Below, piece after piece: positions 1 to 7,561 of a stretch of 7,561 bases of DNA. Positions within the stretch are counted from its first letter, which is position 1; every line of letters begins with the position of its first letter. This DNA is from Sphingopyxis sp. (GTDB taxonomy: Bacteria; Pseudomonadota; Alphaproteobacteria; Sphingomonadales; Sphingomonadaceae), in NCBI GenBank assembly GCA_012035435.1, contig JAAUPH010000111.1, positions 1-7,561 on the forward strand. The letters run 5' to 3'. The position numbers were made by a program, and so were the translations under genes. Under the pieces are notes generated by a model. That model worked only from the letters and a program-made list of their open reading frames with translations, searched no databases and was not told where the DNA came from.

Positions 1-189
1 TCCGGCTCAAGGCGTTCCACTACGACAATCACGCCCGATCCGGAGGCCGTGAACGGGGCAGGCGAGTACGCCTGGCAGACCTGGTTCGACCACGTCGGCG
101 GGCAGTTGCAGCTGCCCTGGGACGTCGGGCTCATCGCCCAGTGGATCGGCGGCAGCACGCGGGCGAACTTCGTCCGTTGGAACGGCTTC
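1..189 (+). pseudogene. Outer-membrane beta-barrel-like protein fragment, frameshifted and cut off
   Basis: No complete gene is present. The third forward frame (from base 3) reads RLKAFHYDNHA, and from about base 37 the first frame reads DPEAVNGAGEYAWQTW and on to GLIAQWIGGSTRANF at about base 174. Joining the two gives a continuous, protein-like segment if one C is dropped from the CCC at 33-35. Every codon from about 58 to 170 ends in G or C, as in the real genes here. Alternating polar and hydrophobic residues with many aromatics (WQTWFDHVGGQLQL) fit transmembrane beta-strands of a porin-like protein; that assignment is inference by style. After NGF (about 189) the frame turns into arginine- and proline-rich nonsense antisense to the neighbour and stops at 294 without the terminal aromatic residue usual for such barrels. 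It therefore looks truncated at its 3' end, and its 5' end lies outside the window. Confidence 0.4.
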
Positions 190-718
190 TCGCCCTTGCC
201 GCCGCGGTGGCCTTGGAAAGGCAGGATGTCCGCGGCGAGCACCACTCCGCCCCGGCTTCGGCGGCGAGGGCGCGGGTGCGGTCTTCTGCGGTGAAGCTGC
301 CCGTGGTCAGGCAATATTCGACCATATTGTTGTTAGGATCGCGGGTGTAGACCGAGCGGCACCAATTATGATCGATCTCAAGCACGTTGAGCCCGTGGGC
401 GGTCCAGCGGTCGCGCCATGCGTCAAGTTCCTCACGGGTCGATACGGCGAAGCTGTAATGGTTGGTTCCCATCGGCACCTGCGCGGCGGCGTTCAGATCA
501 TATTGGTGCGCGTCGGCGCCGGGGGTGTCGTTAAGTTCCCAAAAGGCGATGAAGCGGCTGTCGTCGCCGTCCATGCGGTAAAAGAAATGCTTGCCCCAGC
601 CGCCGCCCATGACCGGCGCGATTTCGACCTTCACCAGTTCAAAGCCCATGATGACCTCGTAGAAATGGTGGATCGCCGCCATGTCTTTCGCGGCGAGGGC
701 GAGATGGTGATAGGCCAT
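131..718 (-). CDS. VOC (glyoxalase/extradiol dioxygenase-like) family protein, C-terminus doubtful
   Basis: Predicted cytoplasmic metalloenzyme of the vicinal oxygen chelate fold; the substrate is unknown. Residues 1-140 show the two beta-alpha-beta-beta-beta modules. Four plausible metal ligands sit at the family positions: His5 (AYHHLAL), Glu61 (AFWELND), His87 (GTNHYSF) and Glu134 (NNMVEYCL). The DPNNNMVEY segment is typical of the second module. The ATG at 718 is supported by AAGGA eight bases upstream, and the gene begins four bases after the stop of the CMD-family gene, so the two are surely cotranscribed. Residues after about 155 (EWCSPRTSCLSKATAAARARS onward) do not look like a natural tail. 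Between about 255 and 187 the neighbouring frame is better (DILPFQGHRGGKGEKP), which suggests a one-base slip near 255 or a junction. The listed end at 131 is the stop of the unshifted frame and may not be the native one. The family call is firm; a specific reaction such as dioxygenase or glyoxalase cannot be chosen. Confidence 0.85.
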   Translation of the reverse strand: MAYHHLALAAKDMAAIHHFYEVIMGFELVKVEIAPVMGGGWGKHFFYRMDGDDSRFIAFWELNDTPGADAHQYDLNAAAQVPMGTNHYSFAVSTREELDAWRDRWTAHGLNVLEIDHNWCRSVYTRDPNNNMVEYCLTTGSFTAEDRTRALAAEAGAEWCSPRTSCLSKATAAARARSRSNGRSSPACCRRSTGR

Positions 719-722
719 GGCT

Positions 723-1373
723 TCAATCCTTCTTTTGCCGGTTGTCGACCATGCCCATGACGTCGGCGGTCGCGCCTTCGGGGGCGGGAACCTCGGTCAC
801 CGGATCGGGCATATCGTCATATTCGAGGCGCAGCGCGCGGCTCATGACCGCGTGCATCATATAGGTGCAGGTCACGTAAGTGAGTTCGATAATCTGCACC
901 TCGTCGAGATGGTCGCGCAGTGCGGCGTAGAGCGCATCGTCGGCGCGGCCCTGTTGCAGCACCAGCGCGTCCGTCCACGCGAGGACTGCACGCTGGGCAG
1001 GGTCGAAACAAGTCGCCGTCTGCCAGCTTCGGATCGCCTCGGCCTGTTGGTCGGTGAGGCCCGCAAAGCGCGCGGCCTTCATATGCTGGGAATAGACGAA
1101 GCGCGATCCGACGAGCCAGCCGGCGCGGGTCTGGCCAAGCTCGCGGTGGACAGGGTCAAGGCGGCGGTTGGATGAGCGGTAGAAGCCGAAGCCTTCGGTG
1201 GTGTGGCGGAAGGCGTCGGGCACTTGGGCAAACACTGTCCACCAATTGCCGGGGGTGCCGGTGGCGGTGCCGGGTTCGGCCACAGGATCGCGTTCGCCGA
1301 ACAGCGCGGTGTAGAGCGCGAGGATATATGGGTCGGTGACGTCGGCGCGAGGGATTTGGGTTAGGCGGGGCAT
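723..1373 (-). CDS. Carboxymuconolactone decarboxylase (CMD/AhpD-like) family protein lacking the CxxC
   Basis: 216-residue, probably cytoplasmic, all-helical protein of the CMD/AhpD-like superfamily; it has no signal peptide. The core spans about residues 45-185. RELGQTRAGWLVGSRFVYSQH (78-97) aligns with the AhpD active-site helix pair: Glu78, Ser90, Val93 and His97 keep the E-x11-C-x2-C-x3-H spacing, but both cysteines are replaced. A disulfide or peroxidase-reductase role of the AhpD kind is therefore unlikely. The protein may instead be a lactone decarboxylase, isomerase or hydrolase-like member; the substrate is unknown. The closing helix EVQIIELTYVTCTYMMHAVM (158-177) is typical of the family. 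The start is supported by AGAGGG (1384-1379) five bases upstream of the ATG. It is the first gene of an operon with the VOC protein, whose Shine-Dalgarno lies just before this gene's stop. That pairing suggests joint action on a small organic substrate, which is inference. Confidence 0.87.
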   Translation of the reverse strand: MPRLTQIPRADVTDPYILALYTALFGERDPVAEPGTATGTPGNWWTVFAQVPDAFRHTTEGFGFYRSSNRRLDPVHRELGQTRAGWLVGSRFVYSQHMKAARFAGLTDQQAEAIRSWQTATCFDPAQRAVLAWTDALVLQQGRADDALYAALRDHLDEVQIIELTYVTCTYMMHAVMSRALRLEYDDMPDPVTEVPAPEGATADVMGMVDNRQKKD

Positions 1374-1395
1374 GTTTTCCCTCTTACTCGCCTAC

Positions 1396-1468
1396 CCTGA
1401 GCTTGTCGAAGGGTCGTTCTTTGTTCTTGCAATGTTGAAGAGAAGGACGGTCCTTCGACAAGCACAGG
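1396..1468. repeat. Sphingomonad-type inverted repeat (REP-like)
   Basis: CCTGAGCTTGTCGAAGG at 1396-1412 is mirrored by CCTTCGACAAGCACAGG at 1452-1468, matching at 16 of 17 positions across a 39-base spacer. The left arm extends outward by one C and inward by one G. This CTGAGCTTGTCGAAGG/CCTTCGACAAGCTCAG element is, from general knowledge, a widely scattered intergenic repeat in sphingomonad genomes. A second perfect palindrome, GAAGGAC-G-GTCCTTC, sits at 1442-1456 and overlaps the right arm. The element lies between the end of the TA operon and the start of the CMD/VOC operon, all on the minus strand. It could fold in RNA and insulate the two operons. No second copy occurs in this window. 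Confidence 0.7.
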
Positions 1469-1510
1469 ACAGACGGGGTGAGGGGGCACGGGCTGAGAAC
1501 CCTACACGCC

Positions 1511-1792
1511 TCAAGCTGTAACGCTGATTTTCAACCCTAGCGACTTCATGACACCGAGTAGGGTCGATAACGTCGGGTTGCCCTTATCACCCAGCGATTT
1601 GTAGAGCGCCTGCCGCGCGATGCCCGCGTCTTTGGCAATCTGTGTCATCCCACGCGCGCGGGCGACGGTATTGAGGGCGAGGACGATGAGTTCGTGATCG
1701 CCCATTTCCATGGCTTCTGCAAGGAAGGCGGCAATCGCCTCGTCGCTGTCCAGATACTCGGCGGCATCCCATTTGCGAATTGTCACGGCCAT
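1511..1792 (-). CDS. Type II antitoxin, HI1420-like helix-turn-helix protein (addiction module antidote)
   Basis: 93-residue DNA-binding antitoxin expected to bind and neutralise the toxin encoded just upstream and to repress their shared promoter. Residues 5-45 (RKWDAAEYLDSDEAIAAFL and following) match the N-terminal pattern of the HI1420-like antidote family. A helix-turn-helix covers about 49-80 (MTQIAKDAGIARQALYKSL, then a GNPTLSTLL recognition/dimer segment), ending in MKSLGLKI. The ATG at 1792 is chosen because GGAG (1804-1801), inside the last toxin codons, lies eight bases upstream and because the protein begins MAVTIRKWD, as the family does. A GTG at 1801 would instead overlap the toxin stop by four bases (GTGA) and add three residues. 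The reading frame stays open back to 1870, but that part is antisense-like toxin sequence. Five bases separate it from the toxin stop, so translational coupling is likely. The toxin-first order is normal for this family. Confidence 0.9.
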   Translation of the reverse strand: MAVTIRKWDAAEYLDSDEAIAAFLAEAMEMGDHELIVLALNTVARARGMTQIAKDAGIARQALYKSLGDKGNPTLSTLLGVMKSLGLKISVTA

Positions 1793-1797
1793 ATTCG

Positions 1798-2091
1798 TCA
1801 CTCCAAATCCGCCATCAATTGGCGAGCGCGGTCGATGTCTCGGCTCTGGCTTCCCTTGTCGCCGCCGCAAAGCAGCAGGATAATGCGGTCGCCACGTCGG
1901 GTGAAGTAAACCCGGTAGCCGGGACCAAACATCATGCGTAGCTCGTGCAAGCCTTCACCGAGCGATTTGACATCGCCGAAATTTCCCTTTTCCAGCCGCA
2001 TGGTGCGCAACAAAATGCGACCTTGCGCCGTTCGATCCCGAAGGGCCTGTATCCACGAAGCATAGACACTGGTCTCTTCGATTTCGAACAT
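1798..2091 (-). CDS. Type II toxin of the RelE/ParE superfamily (HI1419-like addiction module killer)
   Basis: 97-residue toxin, by family probably a ribosome-dependent mRNA interferase, although no toxicity can be shown from sequence. Family landmarks are GDVKSLGEGLHELRM (39-53), GPGYRVYF (56-63) with Arg60 and Tyr62, the core strand DRIILLLCGGDKGSQ (68-82) and the closing DIDRARQL helix (85-92). Length and layout match the HI1419 group (Gp49-like, related to HigB). The gene appears intact, with no frameshift or truncation. The ATG at 2091 gives the N-terminus expected for the family (MFEIEET). It has no convincing Shine-Dalgarno. Instead, a near-consensus promoter puts the transcription start about on the ATG, implying a leaderless message. 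It is the first gene of the operon and is followed after five bases by its antitoxin. Confidence 0.9.
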   Translation of the reverse strand: MFEIEETSVYASWIQALRDRTAQGRILLRTMRLEKGNFGDVKSLGEGLHELRMMFGPGYRVYFTRRGDRIILLLCGGDKGSQSRDIDRARQLMADLE

Positions 2092-2126
2092 TTGTCACTT
2101 ATAGATGACTTTCGACCGACTGTCAA
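2092..2126 (-). promoter_or_regulatory. Sigma-70-type promoter and possible operator of the toxin-antitoxin operon
   Basis: On the minus strand, a perfect -35 TTGACA (2126-2121) and a -10 TATAAG (2103-2098, five of six consensus bases) are separated by the ideal 17 bases. The last -10 base is six bases before the A of the toxin ATG, so transcription should begin at about 2091. The partly symmetric sequence GTCATCTATAAGTGAC (2109-2094) has perfect GTCA/TGAC ends and covers the -10 box. That is a sensible site for autorepression by the helix-turn-helix antitoxin, which is inference. Confidence 0.6.
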
Positions 2127-2210
2127 GTTCGCATTGCTTCGGCTCGCTGTTTGTCGCGATGAGCGGGTGCAGACCTGCATGGTATAAATCTAGGAAATAG
2201 TCGAAACTTA

Positions 2211-2232
2211 GAAAGCCGAACACGCAGCTTTC
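2211..2232 (-). terminator. Hairpin after the acnA-linked small gene, possible terminator
   Basis: On the minus strand, GAAAGCTG and CGGCTTTC form an eight-pair stem (one G-U pair) around a six-base loop. It begins six bases after the TGA of the small membrane-protein frame. The sequence that follows, TAAGTTTCGACTATTTCC, is T-rich but has no clean T run, so this is a weak intrinsic terminator at best. Its position at the end of the acnA transcription unit and before the TA promoter supports the role. Confidence 0.4.
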
Positions 2233-2237
2233 GCGGA

Positions 2238-2515
2238 TCAATATTCGTAAGCATTTCCTTCGATGCAGGCTTCAAAATCGTTTGAGCCTTTGCACGAGCT
2301 CGCCTTGAGTGCTTCCATTGCAGGCCAGAAAGCAATTCCGATCAACAATGCGGCCACTATACCGACGGCCCACCCCTGCCAATTCGACTTTCTCAACTCG
2401 GCAATCTTAATCCCACACCAAACCGATCCGCTAAGCTAAGCGAGTAAGGCACCATAATAGAGGATGGCGGCACCAAAGGTGCCCAATTGCTCGACAAGCC
2501 AGCCAAGCGCCTCAT

Positions 2516-2519
<4 letters not shown>
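2238..2519 (-). pseudogene. Small two-helix membrane protein gene after acnA, interrupted by in-frame amber codon
   Basis: A single minus-strand frame runs from GTG 2519 to TGA 2238 (93 sense-like codons), broken only by TAG at 2438-2436 (codon 28). The first part reads NEALGWLVEQLGTFGAAILYYGALLA. After the amber the same frame continues with SGSVWCGIKIAELRKSNW, then a clear second membrane helix, WAVGIVAALLIGIAFW (about 50-65), then a polar tail with Cys76 and Cys85 (SSCKGSNDFEACIEG). Protein-like sequence on both sides in one frame indicates a formerly intact inner-membrane protein with helices at about 12-35 and 50-66. The GTG overlaps the acnA TGA by four bases (GTGA), with GAGG 11 bases upstream, so it would be translationally coupled to acnA. 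A TTAGC repeat (GCTTAGCTTAGC) surrounds the amber. I do not recognise a named family. It may be a nonsense pseudogene, a sequencing error, or an amber-suppressed gene. Confidence 0.65.
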
Positions 2520-5191
<2,672 letters not shown>

Positions 5192-5287
5192 GCGAAGCGT
5201 GTCCCTGTGCTAGCGCGGCGGAGAAGACGTCAGCGGCCCGGCCGGGAGAGCGGGGCAATCGCAGAGTCGCGCGCGCGGATGAAAACT

Positions 5288-5331
5288 GGGGGTTCCCTAC
5301 GGCTGGGGGGCGGGAAGTTGCAAGGGGGGGG
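5288..5331 (+). other. G-rich tract with four G runs (potential G-quadruplex) in divergent intergenic region
   Basis: The region between acnA and the M14 peptidase gene contains G runs of 5 (5288-5292), 6 (5305-5310), 3 (5312-5314) and 8 (5324-5331) on the + strand, with loops of 12, 1 and 9 bases. This is enough to form a quadruplex in + strand DNA or in the leader of the peptidase mRNA. The first loop is longer than in standard motifs. The rest of the 5192-5380 gap holds no promoter I can place with confidence in either direction. Confidence 0.45.
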
Positions 5332-5380
5332 TGGTGTTGGCGGCTTGCCGCCCTTCCGCGTCTCGCCTAGCGTCGCGGCA

Positions 5381-7189
5381 ATGAAAAATATCGCAATCTT
5401 GCTCAGCCTAGCGGTGACTGCCGTTCCAGCTTTCGCCCAAATCGCCAATCCGCTGGAGGCGCTTTTGCCGCCGGTGGTGCCCTGGAAGGGGGCTAGCGAG
5501 AAGCTGCTGGTGCCGCCGACGCATCCGTGGATCACGCCGGGGGAGGTGAGCGGGCTCACGGCTTCGCCGTCTTATGCCGAGACGCGGGCCTTTGCCGAGA
5601 AGATGGTGGCGGCGTCGCCTTTGTTGCGGATCGAGGTGTTTGGGCGGACGCCGCAGGGGCGCGAAATGTTTGCGATTGTGGCGCGCAAGCCAGGCGCGGT
5701 GGGGGCGGTTAAGAAGCCGGTGTTGCTCGCGCAGGCGGGCATCCATTCGGGCGAGATTGATGGCAAGGATGCGGGTCTGATGCTGATCCGCGACATTGCC
5801 TTTCGCGGGAAGGACGCGCTGCTCGACCGGGCCGATATGGTTTTCGTGCCGATTTTCAACATCGACGGGCATGAGCGCGCGTCGCGGTTCAACCGGCCGA
5901 ACCAGCGGGGGCCGGTTTTGCAGGGGTGGCGGACGACCGCGCAGAATTTGAACCTGAACCGCGATTATCTGAAGGCCGACGCGCCCGAGATGCAGGCGAT
6001 GATCGGCCTGCTGCGGAAATATGACCCCGCCCTGTACCTGGACCTTCACGTCACCGATGGGACCGACCATCAATATGATGTGATGTTCGCCTTTTCGGGT
6101 TGGGACGGGCTCTATGCCAGTTCGCCTGCGATTGGGCGTTGGCTCGACGGCGCGTTCAGGCCCGCAGTGTCGGCGGCGCTGACGAAGGCGGGGCACACCC
6201 CGGGATATTATGTGTCGGCGCTGGACAATCGGAAGCCCGATTTGGGGATTGTCCATGATGCCGATACCCCGCGCTTTTCCACGGGCTATGGCGATCATGC
6301 ACGCATCCCGACGGTGCTGGTCGAGACGCACTCGCTGAAACCGCACCGGCAACGGGTGCTGGGCACTTATGTGCTGGTCGAGGCGGCGCTCAAGCTGGTG
6401 GCGGCAGACCGGGCGGCGGTGGAGGGCGCGGTGGCGCAGGACCGGGCGGCGCGACCCGAAGCGATCATACTCGGTTGGACGCCGCAGACCGCACCGATGA
6501 AGAGGATCCCGTTCAAGGGAATTGCGCATGAGACCTTTATGTCGCCCGCGTCTGGGGCGGCGGAGGTGCGCTGGCTGGGCAAACCGATCGACCAGATGAT
6601 GCCGGTGTTTGGGGTGGACCCGGCGCTGACGGTGACGCTGCCCAAGGCTTATTGGGTGCCCGCGAGTGCGAGCGACGTGATCGCGCGGATGCGGATGCAT
6701 GGGGTGGCGATGGAGGTGATCGATGCACCGCGCGCACTGATGCTCGACATGGTGCGGATTGAAGAACCCAAGCTGGGTGCGGCGAATGAGGGGCATGTGC
6801 CGCTGACCGCGAAGGGGTTTAAGCACGAGATGCGGCGCGAGGTGATGCCGGTGGGTTCGGTGCGGGTGCCCACTGATCAGCCGCTGGGGTTATTGGTTGC
6901 GGCGATGCTGGAAGCGCAGAGCCCCGACGGGTTTCTGGCGTGGAACTTCTTCCCCGGGATGTTGCAGCGGACGGAATATATCGAGGGCTATGTCATCGCG
7001 CCGCTGGCCGAGGCGATGCTGGCGCGCGACCCGGCGCTGAAGGCCGAGTTTGAGGCGAAGCTGGCCACCGAACCTGAATTTGCGAAAAATGGCGATGCAC
7101 GGCTGGCGTGGTTTTATGCGCGGTCGGCCTATTATGACGAACGCTATCTGCTCTATCCGGTGGGGCGGGAGATGGCGACGACGGAGTGA
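5381..7189 (+). CDS. Secreted M14-family zinc carboxypeptidase
   Basis: Exported zinc metallopeptidase; substrate unknown. The start at 5381 is chosen because it yields a clean Sec signal peptide (MKNIAILLSLAVTAVPAFA, cleavage after Ala19). The frame is open upstream to 5207, but that part is arginine- and glycine-rich non-coding-like sequence. No Shine-Dalgarno is evident. The M14 catalytic set is complete in the 602-residue precursor: the HxxE zinc ligands His122 and Glu125 (AGIHSGEIDGKDAG), Asn193-Arg194 for substrate carboxylate binding (NLNLNRDYLK), third zinc ligand His223 (LYLDLHVTDGTDHQYD) and catalytic Glu315 (VLVETHSLKPHRQR). The peptidase domain spans about 60-345. A further ~250 residues (360-602) follow, probably a family-specific beta-rich C-terminal region, which I cannot name. 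It should act in the periplasm or outside the cell, perhaps in peptide scavenging or envelope turnover. It is divergent from acnA and monocistronic by position. Confidence 0.93.
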   Translation: MKNIAILLSLAVTAVPAFAQIANPLEALLPPVVPWKGASEKLLVPPTHPWITPGEVSGLTASPSYAETRAFAEKMVAASPLLRIEVFGRTPQGREMFAIVARKPGAVGAVKKPVLLAQAGIHSGEIDGKDAGLMLIRDIAFRGKDALLDRADMVFVPIFNIDGHERASRFNRPNQRGPVLQGWRTTAQNLNLNRDYLKADAPEMQAMIGLLRKYDPALYLDLHVTDGTDHQYDVMFAFSGWDGLYASSPAIGRWLDGAFRPAVSAALTKAGHTPGYYVSALDNRKPDLGIVHDADTPRFSTGYGDHARIPTVLVETHSLKPHRQRVLGTYVLVEAALKLVAADRAAVEGAVAQDRAARPEAIILGWTPQTAPMKRIPFKGIAHETFMSPASGAAEVRWLGKPIDQMMPVFGVDPALTVTLPKAYWVPASASDVIARMRMHGVAMEVIDAPRALMLDMVRIEEPKLGAANEGHVPLTAKGFKHEMRREVMPVGSVRVPTDQPLGLLVAAMLEAQSPDGFLAWNFFPGMLQRTEYIEGYVIAPLAEAMLARDPALKAEFEAKLATEPEFAKNGDARLAWFYARSAYYDERYLLYPVGREMATTE

Positions 7190-7226
7190 GGCTGAGGCGC
7201 GATGAAGTGGGCGCCCGGTGTGCTTT

Positions 7227-7254
7227 CTGAACGTCGTGTAAAGCAGGGGTTCAG
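7227..7254 (+). promoter_or_regulatory. Inverted repeat CTGAAC/GTTCAG, possible stress-promoter-like site
   Basis: CTGAAC (7227-7232) and GTTCAG (7249-7254) are perfect inverted arms with a 16-base spacer, about 60 bases before the start of the small exported protein. The same bases resemble the alphaproteobacterial EcfG (general stress sigma) pattern GGAAC-N16/17-CGTT, here TGAAC, 15 bases, GGTT. The first base, the third-last base and the spacing are all off consensus. It may equally be an operator. The role is inference. Confidence 0.25.
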
Positions 7255-7301
7255 CGCGGGAGAATGATTTTCGGAGGCTCACATATTCACCAAGCTTCAT
7301 G

Positions 7302-7307
7302 AAGGAG
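7302..7307 (+). promoter_or_regulatory. Strong ribosome binding site of the terminal small gene
   Basis: AAGGAG lies seven bases before the ATG at 7315 and is the best Shine-Dalgarno in the window. It fixes the start of the exported protein and predicts high translation, as is common for abundant small envelope proteins. Confidence 0.8.
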
Positions 7308-7314
7308 ATGACCC

Positions 7315-7561
7315 ATGAAGAAGAGCTTCGGAATGATCATTGCCGCCGCGATGCTGGCGCCGGCGCCTGCCGTGTTGGCCGATCCGCCCCCCTGGGCTGC
7401 CGCTTATGGCAAGCGGAATAAGGACCGGATTTATGACGAGCGGGGCCGTTATTACGAGCCGCGCCGGCTGGACCGCGATGACCGGGTGTGGCGCGGGCGT
7501 GATGGGCGCTATTATTGCAAGCGCGACAAATGGCACCACCGGCCTGATCGACCTGCCCTCG
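7315..7561 (+). CDS. Small exported protein with YYCKRD motif (glycine-zipper-type), partial and probably frameshifted
   Basis: The gene starts at ATG 7315 behind a strong ribosome binding site and runs off the window. Residues 1-22 are a Sec signal peptide (MKKSFGMIIAAAMLAPAPAVLA, cleaved before DPPPW). The mature part is rich in charged and aromatic residues (KDRIYDERGRYYEPRR, then DRVWRGRDGRYYCKRD). From knowledge of sphingomonad proteins, YYCKRDNGTTGLI normally leads into a glycine-zipper membrane-spanning domain. Here the frame instead reads KWHHRPDRPAL. Removing one A from the AAA at 7528-7530 restores DNGTTGLI in the next frame, so a one-base insertion is likely, either real or a sequencing error. 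Even then the last four residues, DLPS, differ from the expected glycine-rich continuation. The function of this family is poorly known; an envelope location is inferred from the signal peptide. Confidence 0.7.
   Translation, partial: MKKSFGMIIAAAMLAPAPAVLADPPPWAAAYGKRNKDRIYDERGRYYEPRRLDRDDRVWRGRDGRYYCKRDKWHHRPDRPAL

Noticed and set aside
717..1175. Plus-strand 152-codon frame opposite the CMD-family gene
   Set aside because: Shadow of a recognised family gene, without its own domain or ribosome binding site.
1374..1510. Promoter for the CMD/VOC operon
   Set aside because: A promoter must exist nearby, but no pair of hexamers with acceptable spacing could be placed without forcing it.
1336..1521. 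Plus-strand 61-codon frame through the inverted repeat
   Set aside because: The peptide is translated repeat sequence (YPELVEG, LRQAQDRR), a common artefact of this repeat in sphingomonads.
2123..2335. Minus-strand 70-codon frame between the TA operon and acnA
   Set aside because: It overlaps the small membrane-protein frame in another register, is basic and featureless, and runs across the TA promoter.
5408..6826. Long minus-strand open frame (472 codons) opposite the M14 peptidase
   Set aside because: It is rich in Arg, His and Pro with no domain, and is explained by the G/C third-position bias of the real gene on the other strand, which has a complete catalytic set.
7209..7216. GGGCGCCC palindrome after the M14 gene as a terminator
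   Set aside because: There is no loop-forming spacer and no T run; an 8-base palindrome is expected by chance at this GC content.
7297..7539. Minus-strand 80-codon frame at the window end
   Set aside because: Antisense to the signal-peptide-bearing gene with the strong ribosome binding site.

Overview
This is a GC-rich chromosomal stretch that looks like a sphingomonad (Sphingopyxis/Sphingomonas-type Alphaproteobacteria). The clues are the strong G/C preference at third codon positions, a CCTGAGCTTGTCGAAGG-type inverted repeat typical of that group, the style of the AcnA and M14 proteins, and a secreted small protein with a YYCKRD motif. This assignment rests on recognition, not on a search.

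Layout. The first ~190 bases hold a broken, +strand fragment that resembles an outer-membrane beta-barrel protein; it needs a one-base frameshift near 34 and runs tail-to-tail into the next gene. On the minus strand, reading from high to low coordinates, a carboxymuconolactone-decarboxylase-family gene (1373-723) and a VOC/glyoxalase-family gene (718-131) form a tight two-gene operon. Upstream of it lies a repeat-bearing gap (1374-1510). Next comes a complete toxin-first type II toxin-antitoxin pair of the HI1419/HI1420 type (2091-1798 and 1792-1511) with a near-consensus promoter whose predicted start site falls on the toxin ATG. Then come a small two-helix membrane-protein gene interrupted by an in-frame amber codon (2519-2238) and acnA, aconitate hydratase (5191-2516), whose stop overlaps the GTG start of the small gene. 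A G-rich divergent intergenic region separates acnA from a +strand secreted M14 zinc carboxypeptidase (5381-7189). The window ends inside a +strand gene for a small exported protein (7315 onward) that appears frameshifted at an AAA run near 7528.

Function. acnA is the one core-metabolism gene (TCA cycle citrate to isocitrate). The M14 enzyme and the last gene are exported proteins. The CMD/VOC pair is a putative small-molecule enzyme operon of unknown substrate. The TA pair is a self-contained accessory module. I see no transposase, CRISPR array, tRNA or rRNA. I do not see a convincing new multi-gene system. The points most worth a second look are the amber-interrupted gene hidden behind acnA, the predicted leaderless toxin mRNA, and the single-base frameshifts close to both ends of the window. 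The frameshifts may be real decay or may be assembly/sequencing errors near contig ends.
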